Positions 33,085 through 44,834 of a stretch of 64,000 nucleotides of DNA are shown in pieces. Origin of the DNA: Moringa oleifera (Eukaryota > Streptophyta > Magnoliopsida > Brassicales > Moringaceae); assembly GCA_021397835.1 (NCBI GenBank), contig JAJFZO010000229.1, positions 6,594,001 through 6,658,000 of the forward strand, written 5' to 3'. The translations under genes were made by a program, and so were the position numbers. Each line of letters starts with the position of its first letter. Position 1 is the first letter of the stretch. The notes beneath the pieces were generated by a model. That model made no database searches and had not been told where the DNA came from. It saw only the letters and a program-made list of their open reading frames with translations.

Positions 33085-34015
33085 AAGGCAAAAACGCATG
33101 AGTTAGATATGAAAACAAATACGGGAGACTTGGTGAGAGATCGAGTTTCATACTTATAGTGGAGAGAATCACTGGTGAGTTAGGAACATTGTGGAGCGAG
33201 GGACGAAACACACAAACAGACCCATAAGCCGCTTAAGGGGAAAACAGCAGAGATGCCTCAAGCAAGCACCAGAACACGACGGTGCGAATATGTCCAGCGA
33301 CGGGAACACAGGGCAGAATCTGGGAACCCAGCTTGGCATGGATGGAAAGTTCGGCAAGCAAAGATATTCCACAAATAAAAGATATGGCTATCGGTTAGAG
33401 GAGGATCAAGATGATAGAAGGATAAGAAAGGGATGTCTATCCCGAAATCCAAGGGAGATAAGGCTCGAAAAGAGTCCTGAATGGAAACCACCTCCTCAAG
33501 CCTATCCAAACCGGTTGAAAGCGGATAAGAAGACTTAGAGAAGACTTCAAAGGAGATGAGATCCTTGACTAAAGGAGAGTCCTTGCTGGAGAAGGATGCT
33601 ATTTAAACTTTAAAGATAAGCCTCAATGGGATAAAAGATTCGTGATCAAGATTGGGTGGCCTATCCGAAAAACGGGGATAACTAAGAGGGAGTGTTTCAG
33701 TAGGACACTCCTCAACTAGTATAAAAAGGGGGCTTGGATTCAGTTAAAAACACATCGAGTAATACAAACTCAAGTAAGTGGGTAGCTAAAGGCTTTGGCT
33801 GCTCTTAGAGAGAGACACTTCTTTTGTAAAAAGTTCTTTTATCTTCAATAGAGGTTAAGAAAGAGTTCTCGTAATACCATCTTCTTACTTTGCGCTTTGC
33901 ATTGCTGGCTCTTATTCTTCATTTGGCATGGGCTTAGAAAGTTGGGCTGGTTAGGTGGACGCATCTAGCGCCATCACACTAGAGTTGGGCTGATCCCACA
34001 ACTGACGGTGTGACA
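33085..34015 (+). repeat. 5' LTR, type I, first ~100 bp missing
   Basis: It matches type I LTRs (GTTGGCT(C)TTATTC-type R/U5, CATCTAGCGCC, single 48-bp motif). TATAAAAA is at ~33720. It ends TGACA, 3 nt before the PBS at 34019-34030. Confidence 0.9.
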
Positions 34016-34018
34016 GTT

Positions 34019-34867
34019 TGGTATCAGAGCGCGGTTTCGATCACCACTTTCTCTTAAACTTGTGGTTGATCTTGTTACTACCAAGGTCCCATGCCAGGAG
34101 GGAGTGAGTCAATGCAAGAGCATGTTGCTCGATTGGAGGAGATCGTTGGTGTATTGATGGAGGGATCGACATGCATGCTAGCTGAGTTGATGGAGACAAT
34201 CATCCAATAACAATCCTCAATGGAAGAGGACATCGAAATCCTCAAGGAGATCATGAGGAGCCTTAAAACCAAGATTGAGTTGCTAAAAAGGGATCCCCAC
34301 ACCCCTACGGTAGGGGTAGACTCTACAATTGCTAAGCTGAAGGTGCCAGAACCAAAGCTATTCTCTGGAAAGAGGAACGCTAAGGAGTTGGAAAACTTCT
34401 TGTGGGATATGGAACAGTACTTCAAAGCTGCTAGAGTGCCCAAAAATGACCAAGTAATGATCACATCCATGTACTTATCTAGTGATGCTAAGTGGTTGTG
34501 GCGCACCCGTATGCATGATGACGCCATCATGGGAAGGACTAGCATTGATGCATGGGAGGCATTCAAAAGGGAATTGAAGGAGCAATTCCTGCCATGCAAC
34601 ACCTCGTTCATGGTTGAGGAACAACTAAAACGCCTGAAACAGATAGGTTCAGTGTGTGACTTTGTCAAGGAGTTTAGTTCACTGATGCTGGACATCAAGA
34701 ACATGTCAGAGGAAGATAGGTTGTTTAACTTCCTATCAGGCTTGCAGTCATGGGCTCAAGCAGAACTGAGGCGGCAAGGTGTCAAAGACTTGCCCTCACC
34801 ATTTTTCATAGTGGACAGCATGGTGAATTTCAAGTACGCGAGTGGTGCTCCTAAAAAAAAAAGGTGA
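34019..34867 (+). pseudogene. gag: PBS and gag, truncated before the zinc knuckle
   Basis: The PBS TGGTATCAGAGC is followed by the gag ATG at 34091. A stop (TAA for CAA) lies at 34207, then the frame is open from 34220 to 34867 over the gag core. It ends in a run of ten A that shifts the frame. The type I signature HTPTVG is present. The zinc knuckle and the first two-thirds of the protease are gone. Confidence 0.87.
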
Positions 34868-35343
34868 GAAACAAGGGTGCTCCTAAATTGGTGATACCTC
34901 ACTTAGGTGGATTACTCATGGCTAATGAGCGATCCCCCAGCCTAATTAGAATAGAAACAACAAGAGAGCTTTCGGTAAACAAGAAGTAGATCGGGTTGCA
35001 ATCTGCAAAGTGGTTTAAGTCAGAACTACAAAAGGGTGAAGTGACGATGTTGGCAGCACTATTCGAGGCAAAACTAGATCAGGTGGTGGAGGTACCTAAC
35101 GAGAGTGCTGAAGTGTTGAGGGAATTCAACAGCAAGCTGCCATCAGAACTCCCTAAGACATTGCCTTCGAGGAGGAATGTTGATCATATGATCGGTAAGA
35201 AAGTTGAAGCAGTAGCTTATGGGTTGAAGCTACCACAACATCTAAGGATGCACCCAATATTTCGTGCGAGCTTCCTCAAAGAGTTTCAGGAAGATGCCGA
35301 TCGCGGACGTAAGCAGGCTAAGCATGCACCGTCGACAACTTGA
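34868..35343 (+). pseudogene. Protease end plus RT linker fused in frame to integrase C-terminus
   Basis: A short copy of GTGCTCCTAAA from 34845-34854 is repeated at 34877-34887 at the junction. Then the last ~33 codons of the protease region (type II: GLLMANE, ELSVNKK) are followed by a 115-codon frame (34996-35343). That frame reads through the RT entry linker (TLPSRRNVDHMI) directly into the integrase tail (KKVEAVAYGLKLP, FLKEF). The same fusion point is seen in unit E near 45040. Confidence 0.83.
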
Positions 35344-35560
35344 GTTCAATTTGATAATGAGATAAAGAAGATCCTTGATCATTGAAAGGAGGGCTATAGT
35401 AAGATGAATCGGAGGACATACTACTTAGTCCAATCAAAAGGCACCAGTGAGGTAAATGTGAGTTAGAAAAAAGATACCACATTGTGGCAATTCGAGGACC
35501 AGATCAAGGCATACCACAACAATAAGCCAACAAGGGCTTCGAGTTTTTCTAGTGGGGGTG
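35344..35560 (+). pseudogene. Chromodomain and polypurine tract
   Basis: It shows RRTYYLVQSKG, a stop in place of Trp in the second aromatic segment, then TTLWQFEDQIKAYH and the Ser/Gly tail. AGTGGGGGTGG at 35551-35561 is the polypurine tract before the LTR. The first conserved Trp (QWKG) is Ser here. Confidence 0.8.
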
Positions 35561-35563
35561 GTT

Positions 35564-36763
35564 TGTCAAACCCTTGAATCTGAGTGCCAGGGCATAGGCA
35601 TGGTGAGTCTTGCTCCATTCTCGGACCTTTAAATGTGGAGGACCATGCTAGAAAGGCAAAAAATCATGAGTTAGATATGGGAATGAATGCGGGAGACTTG
35701 GTGAGAAATCAAGTTTCATACTCACAGTGGCGAGATACGCTGATGAGCTGGGAACGTTGTGGAGTGAGGGATGAAGCACACAAACAGACCCAAAAGCCTG
35801 CTTAAGGGAAAAGTGGCAAAGATGCCTCAAGCATGCACCAACATATAGTGGTGGGAATATGTCCAGTGACAGGAACACAGGGAAGATTTCGGGAACCCAA
35901 CTTGGCATGGATGGAAATTCCAGCAAGCAAAGATATTCCACAAAGAAAGGATATGGCTATTGGCTAGAGGAGGATCAAGGCAATAGAAGGATAAGAAAGA
36001 GATGTCTATCCTGAAAGCCAAGAGAGATAAGGCTCGAGAAGAGTCCTGAATGGGGACCACCTCCTCAAGGATATCTAAACCGATTGAAAGCGGATAAGAA
36101 GACTTGAACAAGACTTCAAAGGAGATGAGGTCCTTGACTCCAGGAGAGTCCTTGCAGGAGAATGATGCTATCCAAATATCCTTGACTCATGGAGAGTCCT
36201 TGTAGGAGAAGGAAGCTATCCAAATGGAGAGTCCTTACAGGAAGAGGATGCTATCCAAATATCCTTGACTCATGGAGAGTCCATGCGGGATAAGGATGCT
36301 ATCCAAAGATCCTTGACTCATGGAGAGTCCTTGTGGGAGGAGGATGCTATCTAATCTTTGAAGATAAACCTCAATGGGATAAAAGATTCGTGATCAAGAT
36401 TGGGTGGCCTATCCGAATAACGTGGGATAACTAAGAGAGAGTGTTTGAGTAGGACACTCCTCAACTAGTATAAAAAGGGGGCTTAGGTTCAGTTGTAAAG
36501 ATATTGAGTAATAAAAACTCAAGTGTGTGGGTAGCTAGAGGCTTTGACTACTCTTAGAGAGAGACCCTTCTTTTGTAAAGAGTTTCTTTATTTTGAATTA
36601 AGGTTGAGAAAGAGTTCTGGTAATATTGTCTCCTTACTTTGCTTTTACATTGTTATCTCTTCTTCTTTGCTTGGTATGGGCTTAGAAAGTTGGGCTGGCT
36701 AGGTGGACCCACTTAGTGCCATCACACTAGCGTTATGTTGATCCCGTAGTAGACAATGTGACA
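35564..36763 (+). repeat. 3' LTR, type II, 1200 bp
   Basis: It starts TGTCA and ends TGACA. It differs from type I at many fixed sites (ACTCA, GATACGCTGATGAGCTGG, TCTCTTCTTCTTTGC, CACTTAG) and by five tandem copies of the ~48-bp motif. It is followed by CCTAC and 18S. Confidence 0.92.
36110..36362 (+). repeat. LTR minisatellite, five copies of a ~48-bp unit
   Basis: The unit reads ATCCTTGACTCATGGAGAG, TCCTTGCAGGAGAAGGATG and CTATCCAA. The third copy is shorter (~37 bp). The same five-copy array with a short third copy is in the LTRs at 42660-42890 and 62125-62345; 45970-46115 has three copies. Type I LTRs have one. It lies upstream of the TATA box, in U3. Confidence 0.88.
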
Positions 36764-37363
36764 CCTACTATGGTAGTGATCGGTGACAAAGATTTAGGGT
36801 TCGATTCTGGAGAAAGAGCCTGAGAAACGGTTACCACATCCAAGGAAGGAAGCAGGCGGGCAAATTACCTAATCCTAACACCGGGAGGTAGTAACAATAA
36901 ATAACAATACCGGGCTCTTCGAGTCTGGTAATTGGAATGAGTACAATCTAAATCCCTTAACAAGGATCCATTGGGGGGCAAGTCTGGTGCCAGCAGTTGT
37001 GGTAATTCTAGCTCCAATAGCATATATTTAAGTTGTTGTAGTAAAAAAGCTCGTAGTTGGACCTTGGGATGGGTCAGCCAGTCCGCCTACGGTGTGCACT
37101 GGTGGGCTCGTCCCTACTGCTGACGATGCGCTATTGGCCTTAATTGGTCAGGTCATGCCTTCGGTGCAGTCACTTTGAAAAAATTCAAGTGCTCAAAGCA
37201 AGCCTACTCTCTGAATACATTAGCATGGGATAAGATCATAGGATATCGATCCTATTCTGCTGGCCTTTGAGATCGAAGTAATGATTAATAGGGACAATCA
37301 GGGGCATCCGTATTTCATAGTCAGAGGTGAAATTCTTGGATTTATGAAAGATGAACAACTGCA

Positions 37364-37399
<36 letters not shown>

Positions 37400-37425
37400 T
37401 GAAAGTTGAGGGCTCGAAGACGATT

Positions 37426-37459
<34 letters not shown>

Positions 37460-38224
37460 AACCAGGGATCAGTGGATGTTGCTTTTAGGACTCTATTGGC
37501 ACCTTATGAGAAATCAAAGTCTTTGGGTTCTGGGGGGAGTATGGTCGCATGGCTGAAACTTAAAGGAATTGATAGAAGGGCACCACCAAAAGTGGAGCTT
37601 CGGCTTAATTTGACTCAACACGGGAAAACTTACCAGGTCCAGACATAGTAAGGATCGACAGAGTGAGAGCTTTTTCTTGATTCTATGGGTCGTGATGCAT
37701 GGCCGTTCTTAGTTGGTAGAGTGATTTGTCTAGTTAATTTCGTTAACAAATGAGACCTCAGCCTGCTAACTAGCTACATGGAGGTGACCCTCCACGATCG
37801 GCTTCTTAGAGGGACTATGGCCGCTTAGGCCAAAGAAGTTTGAGGCAATAACAGGTCTGTGATCCCCTTAGATGTTCTGAGCCGCATGCACGCTACACTG
37901 ATGTCTTCAACGAGTTTATAGCCTTGGCCGACAAGCTGGAGTAATATTTGAAATTTCATCGTAATGGAGTAGATCATTGCAATTATTGGTCTTCAATGAG
38001 GAATTTCGAATAAGCGCGAGTCATCAGTTTGCGTTGACTATGTCCCTGCCCTTTATACACACTGCCCATCGCTCTTACCGATTGAATGGTTCGGTGAAGT
38101 GTTTGGATCACGGCGACGTGGGCGGTTCACCGCTTAGGACGTCGTGAGAAGTCCACCGAACCTTATCATTTAAAGAAGAAGAAGTAAGAAGGTTTCCGTT
38201 GGTAAACCTGCGGAAGGATTATTA
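36764..38224 (+). rRNA. 18S rRNA gene, nt ~347 to end, pseudogene (unit D)
   Basis: It begins CCTACTATGGTAG right after the LTR and runs to GGATTATTA (normally GGATCATTG). The 530-loop region (GCCAGCAGTTGTGG) and the decoding region are present with changes. The 18S 5' part is absent from this unit. Confidence 0.94.
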
Positions 38225-38470
38225 TCACACACTCACTTAGCGAAATGACCCATGAACACATTATAAACACATCAGTGGGCTGGAGGGCTCTCGAGCCCAT
38301 TGTCCTTCCTCACGCAGCAAGGGTACACAGGCTTGTGCCCAAGCCCCTTATCGCGTGCAACAACAAAACCCATAGCGCGGGATGCGCCAAGGAACTCGAA
38401 TGAAAAAGCACGCCCCAGTCGCCCCGATCTCGGTGCATGACTAGCGGTCGTGTCATCCCTAAACGATGTC
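38225..38470 (+). other. ITS1 (unit D)
   Basis: ~245 bp, same length as in unit B. It contains the small palindrome GGGCTCTCGAGCCC at 38285-38298, close to which units A, E and F are broken. Confidence 0.85.
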
Positions 38471-38633
38471 TAAAATGACTCTCGACAATGGATATCTTGG
38501 CTTTCGCATCGATGAAGAACATAGCAGAATGCGATACCTGGTGTGAATTGCAGAATCCTATGAACCATCAAGTCTCTGAACGCAAGTTATGCCCAAAGCC
38601 ATCAGGCCGAGGGCACGTCTGCTTGGGTGTCAT
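38471..38633 (+). rRNA. 5.8S rRNA gene, degenerate (unit D)
   Basis: 163 nt with AATGGATATCTTGGC, GATGAAGAACATAGC, GAATTGCAGAATCC and CGCAAGTTATGCCC. It is closer to functional 5.8S than unit B in the GAAGAAC region but decayed elsewhere. Confidence 0.93.
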
Positions 38634-38836
38634 GCACTGTCGCCTCTAACCTTCCCGCATCGCTTTAAGGAGGGAAGGGATGATCGCAGGGTGGATGTTC
38701 GCCTCTCGTGTGCCTATGGCTCGCGGTTGGCTTAAAAAAAAGCCCCGAGCGACATCATGTCAAAGCTTAGTGGTGGTAAAGAAAGCTTCGTACTCCCTCA
38801 TGCGCGGTGATGGACCCAACGATTGATCGATCGAGA
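38634..38836 (+). other. ITS2 (unit D)
   Basis: About 200 bp between 5.8S and 26S, with an A-run (GGCTTAAAAAAAAGCC) where unit B has GGCCTAAAAAAGAGCC. Confidence 0.85.
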
Positions 38837-40917
38837 TGCAACCCTAGGTGAGGCAAGACCACCCACTGAGTTTAAGTATATCAACGAGCGAAAGAAAAGA
38901 AACTAACAAGGATTCCCCTAGTAACGGCAAGCGAACCAAGAAAAGCCCAGCTTGAAAATCGTGTACCTTTGGCACCCGAATTGTAGTCTGGAAAAGTGCC
39001 CTCAATGACAGACCGGGGTCCAGGTCCCTTCGAAAGGGGTGCCAAAGAGGTTGAGAGCCCTGTCTCGCCTAGACCTTGTCAAACCACGAGGTGCTATCGA
39101 CGAGTTGGGTTGTTTGGGAATGCAGCTCGAATAGGGCAGTAAATTCCTTGTAAGGCTAAATACGGGCGATAGACCGATAGTGAACAAGTACCATGAGAGA
39201 AAGATGAAAAAGGCTTTGAAAAGAGAGTCAAAGAGTGCTCAAAATTCTCAGAAGGGAAGCGGATGAGGGCCGGTGATGCACCTCGATCGGATGTGGAACG
39301 GCCATGAGCCGAGCCATTGGTCGACTTGAGGTACGGATTGATGCGGATCGCGATGGCAGCCTAAGCCCGAGCCTTTGATACACTCACAGAAACATCATTT
39401 AAAGATCATGGCTCGCAGCATACACCATCATGGCTGTGCTTCGGCACCTACACGCTCTAGACGTTGGCCAGCAGGCTCCCCATTCAACCCGTCTTCAAAC
39501 ACAGACCAAGGAGTCTGACATGCGTGTAAGTCAATGGGTGAGTAAACCCATAAGGTGCAAGGAAGCTGATTGGCGGGATCCCTGCAGGTGCACCGCCGAT
39601 CGACCTCAATCTTTTGAGAAGGGTTCAAGTGTAAGCATGCCTGTCGGGACTCGAAAGATGGTGAACTATGCCTGAGCGTGGCGAAGCCAGGGGAAACTCT
39701 AGTGGAGGCCTGCAGCGATATTGACGTGCAAATCGTTTGTCTGACTTGGGTATAGGGGTGAAAGACTGATCGAACCGTCTAGTAGCTGGTTCCCTTTAAA
39801 GTTTCCCTCAGGATTGCTGGAGCTCAGATGCGAGTTCTATCGGGTGAAGCCAATGATTAGAGGCATTGGGGGCGCAATGCCCTCGATCTATTCTCAAACT
39901 TTAAATGGGTAGTACAGGGCGGTTGCTTCGTTGAGTCGTCCCACGGAATCGAGAGCTCCAAGTGGGCCATTTTTGGTAAGTAGAATTGGCGATGTAGGAT
40001 GAATCGAAAGCCGAGTTACAGTGCCCAATTGCGCACTAACCTAGAACCCACAAAGGGTGTTGGTCAATTAAGACAGCAGGACGGTTGTCATGGAAGTGGA
40101 AATCCACTAAGGAGTGTGTAACAACTCATCTGCCTCATCAACTAGCCTCGAAAATGGATGGCGCTGGAGTGCATGACCTATACCCGACTATTACAGCAAG
40201 GGCCAAGCCCTAATGAGTAGGAAGGCACGGTGGTCATCGCAAAACCCGAGGCGCGAGCCTAGGCGAAGCGGCCATTGATGCAGATCTTGGTGGTAGTAGC
40301 AAATATTCAAATGAGAACTTTGAAGGCCAAATAGGGGAAAGGTTCCATGTGAACGGCACTTGCACATGGGTTAGTTGATCCTAAGAGACGGGGGAAGCCC
40401 GTTGGATAGTGCCTTAGTGTGAGTTTTGAAAGGGGATCTGGTTAAAATTTCAAAATCGGGACGTGGCGGCTAACGGTAACCTTAGGGAGTCCAAAGATGT
40501 CGACGGGGGCCTCGAAAAGAATTATCTTTTTTATTTAACAGCTTACCCACCCTAGAAATGGCTCAGCCGAAGGTATGGTCCAACGGCTGGAAGAGCACTG
40601 CACGTCGCGTGGTGTTCGATGTGCTCCCAGTGGTCGTTAAAAATCTAGAGGACCGAGTGCCTCCCACCCCCGATCATACTCATAACCGCATCGGGTCTCC
40701 AAGGTGAATACCCTCTGGTCGATGGAATAATGTAGGCAAGGGAAGTTGGCAAGATGGATCCGTAACCTCGGGAAAAGGATTGGCTTTAAGAGCGGGTCAC
40801 CGCGTGCTGGCCGAGGGACTGACTGGAAACGGTTCCTTGGGGGGCTTTCCCCGAGCATCAAACAGCCAACTCAAACGTAGTATGGACAAAGGGAATCCAA
40901 CTATTTAATTAAAACAA
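38837..40917 (+). rRNA. 26S rRNA gene, 5' two-thirds, pseudogene (unit D)
   Basis: It starts as in unit B (ACCCTAGGTGAGGC, CTGAGTTTAAG) and stops after TTTAATTAAAACAAGG, joined to an ETS repeat. It keeps the ~110-nt CACAAAGGGTGTTGG segment lost in B, but has the same ~69-nt deletion as B at 40790/40791. The 3' third with the peptidyl-transferase and sarcin-ricin regions is missing. Confidence 0.93.
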
Positions 40918-41745
40918 GGCCAAATTGTTGTGGGGATTTCGAGCCTGCGGAGTGCTTTGTCGCAAGCCCTCGAGGAGGCAAACGTAAAGTTAGATTTCGA
41001 CGCTTAGGCTTGCCAAGATGGACTTGTTGCACAGTGCGATCGATGACACGATCGTTGGCCGTTAGCATTGAGCGAGCCACACGGCCAACCTGGGCACCGC
41101 GTGACATCCTTGCTGCCAAGGCCTCATCGATGGTTCCTTTCCATTGAAGAATCGTCCGTCACTGTTGAAACAATTTCTCCCTTAGGGGCTTGGGTGCGGC
41201 CGCACTCAATGACCTGCATGATCGATGGGCCTTTCGCTTGTCGGCTTGCAGCTCGTTTGGTGCTGTTGTCACTCATTTGTACGTGCAGCGTGTGGGTGGT
41301 GATCTAGTAATGCACATTAGCAAGCTCTATTCTCTCGCATCAAACTGTCAACTAGCACACCGCTTTAAGCTCAACCCCAAGCCATACGTTGGCTTTTCGT
41401 GGGTGACACTGAGACCCTGTGTTGCGTGCCTTCACAAACAGAATTCGATGATTCGAGTCAATTGTCCTTGCACCATATCCTTTGTGGGCATGGGTGGAAA
41501 CCTAAGTCGAGTCTCGTGCTCCAAGTGTAACTTGCTTCGGCATGTGGCTACTTTGGCACATGGGCTCTCAGTCATCCCCTCGAGTGCAAAAAGTGTTGCG
41601 ACAGGAGTGGCCTCGGCCTCTGCCTGTCTAAGCGAAAGCATTTGTCCCACGTCCCATCGATTTTGAACAATGATTGCAACAGCTTTGGCCTCAGCGAGCC
41701 TTGTGGCATGCTTTAGTCCTAGTTGGTGCAGTGTCTCGAAGGATG
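40918..41745 (+). other. Partial ETS repeat and unique 5'ETS (unit E)
   Basis: The spacer is reduced to the second half of one ETS repeat (to about 41127) and the unique leader. Subrepeats, AT block and candidate promoter are all absent, so this 18S has no visible Pol I start of its own. Confidence 0.82.
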
Positions 41746-42092
41746 CTACCTAGTCGATCCTGCCAGTAGTTATATGCTTGTCTTAGAGATTAAGCCACGC
41801 ATGTGTAAGTATGAACTAATTCAGACTGTGAAACTGTGAATGGCTCATTAAATTAGTAATAGTTGGTTTGATGGTACCTATTACTCAGATAACTGTAGTA
41901 ATTCTAGAGCTAATACGTGCAACAAACCCCAACTTTTGAAAGGGCCGCATTTATTAGATAAAAGGTTGACGTAAGCTTCGCCCATTGCTATGATGATTCA
42001 TGATAACTCGACGGATCACAAAGACATTGTGTCGGTAACGCATCATTCAAATTTTTGCCCTATCAACTTTCGATGGTAAGATAGTTGCCTAT
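41746..42092 (+). rRNA. 18S rRNA gene 5' part, 347 nt, pseudogene (unit E)
   Basis: It starts TACCTAGTCGATCC and follows 18S to TTGCCTAT, where an LTR begins. CCTAT is a one-base change of the CCTAC target in units B, G and H. Confidence 0.94.
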
Positions 42093-43293
42093 TGTCCGAC
42101 CCTTGAATCTGAGTGCCAAGGCATAGGTATGGTGAGTCTTGCTCCATGCCCGGACCTACAAGGGTGGAGGGCCACTCTAGCAAGGCAAAAACGCATAAGT
42201 TAGATATGGAAATGAATACGGGAGACTTGGTGAGAAATTGAGTTTCATACTCACAGTGGCGAGATACGATGATGAGCTGGGAACATTGTCGAGCGAGGGA
42301 TGAAGCACACAAACAGACCCACAAGCCCGCTTAAGGGGAAAACGGCAGAGATGCCTCAAGCAAGCACCAACACATAGTGGTGTGAATATGTCCAGTGACG
42401 GGAACACAGGGCAGATTTCAAGAACCCAGCTTAGCATGGATGGAAAGTCCAACAAGCGAAGATATTCTACAAAGAAAGGATATGGCTATTGGCTAGAGGA
42501 GGATCAAGCCGATAGAAGGATAAAAAAAAGATGTCTATCGCGAAAGCCAAGGGAGAAAAGGCTCGAGAAGAGTCCTGAACGGAAACCACCTCTTTAAGCC
42601 TATCCAAACCGGTTAAAAACAGATAAGAAGGCTTAGAGAAGACTTCAAAAAAGATGTAGATCCTTGACTCAAGGACAGTCCTTGTAGGAGAAGGATGCTA
42701 TCCAAATATCCTTAACTCGGGAAGAGTCCTTGTAGGAGAAGGATGCTATCCAAATGGGGAGTCCTTGTGGGAAGTGGATGCTATCCAAATATCCTTGACT
42801 CATGGAGAGTCCTTATTGGAGACGGATGCTATCCGAAGATCCTTGACTCATGAAGAGTCCTTGCGGGAGAAGGATGCTATCTAAACTTTGAAGATAAGCC
42901 TCAATGGGATAAAAGATTCGTGATCAAGATTGAGTGGCCTATCCGAAAGACGTGGGATAACCAAGAGAGAGTGTTTGAGTAGAACACTCCTCAACTAGTA
43001 TAAAAAGGTGGCTTGGGTTCAGTTGTAAAGACATTGAGTAATACAAACTTAAGTGTGTAGGTAGCTAGAGGCTTTAGGTACTCTTAGAGAGAGACCCTTC
43101 TTTTGTAAATAGTTCCTTTATTTTGAGTAAAGGCTAAGAAATAGTTCTCGTAATACTGTCTCCTTACTTTGTTTTTGCATTGTTGTCTCTTCTTCTTCAC
43201 TTGGCGTGGGCTTAGAAAGTTGGGCTGGCTAGGTGGACGCACTTAGCGCCATCACACTAGGGTTGCGCTGATCCCGCAATAGACAGTGTTACA
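42093..43293 (+). repeat. 5' LTR, type II, 1201 bp
   Basis: It starts TGTCC (decayed) and ends TTACA. It has five 48-bp motifs (42660-42890), TATAAAAA near 43000 and the type II end sequence (CAATAGACAGTGT). Confidence 0.92.
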
Positions 43294-43296
43294 GTT

Positions 43297-43308
43297 TAGT
43301 GTCAGAGC
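43297..43308 (+). other. Primer-binding site, mutated
   Basis: TAGTGTCAGAGC, two changes from TGGTATCAGAGC at the same spacing from the LTR end. It would pair poorly with the tRNA. Confidence 0.8.
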
Positions 43309-43366
43309 GCGGTTTCGATCACCACTTTCTTAAACTTATGGTTGATCTTATTTCTGCCAAGGCCCT

Positions 43367-44338
43367 ATGCCAGGAGGGAGTGAGTCGATGCGAGAGCGTG
43401 TCACTCAGTTGGAAGAGATCATTGGTGCATCGTTGGAGGGGTCGACATGCACATTGGCAAAGTTGATGGAGACAATTAGCTAGCGATAATCCTCAATGGT
43501 AGAGAACATCGGAAACCTCATGGAGACTGTAAGGGACCTTGAGACCAAGATCATGTTGCTGAAAAGGGCTGCCCATACATCAACAGTAGGAGCAGACTCT
43601 ACTGTGGCTAAGTTGAAGGTGCCAGAACTAAAGCTGTTCTCTGGAGAGAGGAATGCCAAGGAGTTGGAGAACTTCTTGTGGGATATAAAGCAGTATTTCA
43701 AAGTTGCTCGAATGCCCGTAAAACGACCAGGTAATGATCACATCCATGTACTTATCTGGTGATGCTAAGTTGTGGTGGCACACCCATATGCACGATAATG
43801 CTATCATGGGAAGAGCTAGCATTGATTCGTGGGAGGCACTCAAAAAGGAATTGAAGGAGCAATTCCTGCCATGTAACACTTTGTTCATGGCTAGGGAACA
43901 ACTAAAGCGCTTGAAGTAGATGGGTTCAATGCATGACTTTGTGAAGGAGTTCAGTTCCCTGATGTTAGACATCAAAAACATGTCGGAGGAGGATAGGTTC
44001 TTTAACTTCCTATCAGGCTTGCAGCTATGGGCTTAAGCAGAAATAAGGCAGCAAGGTATTAAAGACTTGCCTTTAGCATTTTCCGTGACAGATAGCTTGG
44101 TGGATTTCAAGTATGTAGGTGATGCTTCCGAAAAAGGTGAGAAACGATGGGAGGTTGGAAAGGAGATGAAAAAGCCCAATGGCAAGGGCAAGAAAAAGAA
44201 GAATGCCAAGTCCAACAAGCCTCAGAGCTTATCCCCTTCGAACGGTAAGGGAAAGAATGTGGACCAAGGGGGTTGCTTCTTATGCAACGGGCCACAAAGA
44301 GCACGCGACTGTCCTCGCAAGGAGAAGTTAGCGGCACT
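43367..44338 (+). pseudogene. gag: gag with intact zinc knuckle, stops and frameshifts
   Basis: ATG at 43367. Type II signature AAHTSTVG. A stop near 43480, an insertion near 43720 and further stops at 43917 and 44034 break the core. The C-terminal part (44067 on) is open and continuous into the protease. The knuckle CFLCNGPQRARDC (about 44274-44312) keeps its three Cys but has Gln where other copies have His. Confidence 0.86.
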
Positions 44339-44834
44339 CATAGCAGCAGAGGATTCCCCTAGGGAAGAGGAAGGGAATGGCATAACTCGGGCGAACCCAA
44401 TCCAATTGTTGAATGCGATCACACCTAAGAACTTGCAGAAAGGGTTGATCTATGTCTCGGTGAAGGTAAACGAGAAGGATGCAATGGCAATGTTGGATAT
44501 GGGAGCTACCAACAATTTCATCACGGAAAGAGAAGTGGGAAAGCTCAGGCTTAAGCTTTCTCCAGCCTCGATCAAGTTCAAAGCAGCGAATGCTAAGGCG
44601 AAGGCAGTATGTGGAGCTGCCACTATAACCCTTGAAGTAGGCGAATTGAAAGGTACGTCTAACTTCATGATAACTCAGTTAGATGACTTTGATGTTATCT
44701 TGGGTCTAGAATTCTTCAGACAAGCCAAGGCATTGGTGATGCCCCACTTAGGTGGATTACTTGTGGCTAATGAGCGAGCCCTAAGCCTAATCAGAACCAA
44801 AGCAACAAGGGAGCTTTCGGTAAACAAGAGGTAG
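44339..44834 (+). pseudogene. Aspartic protease domain, D-T-G changed to D-M-G
   Basis: Open and in frame with the end of gag from 44067 to 44834. The active site reads LDMGATNNFI because ACG became ATG at a CpG. ITQLDDFDVILGLEFF follows. Without the Thr or Ser the enzyme should be inactive or nearly so. Confidence 0.84.

Larger units (their letters stand above)
33085..36763 (+). mobile_element. Chromovirus derivative lacking RT, RNase H and most of integrase; type I/II chimera (unit D)
   Basis: The order is 5' truncated type I LTR, PBS, gag of type I, a remnant of the protease end, the RT linker fused to the integrase C-terminus, chromodomain, polypurine tract and a type II LTR. The 3' end abuts CCTAC and 18S nt ~347 onward, the same site as in unit B. 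It cannot encode the enzymes needed to move by itself. Confidence 0.88.
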
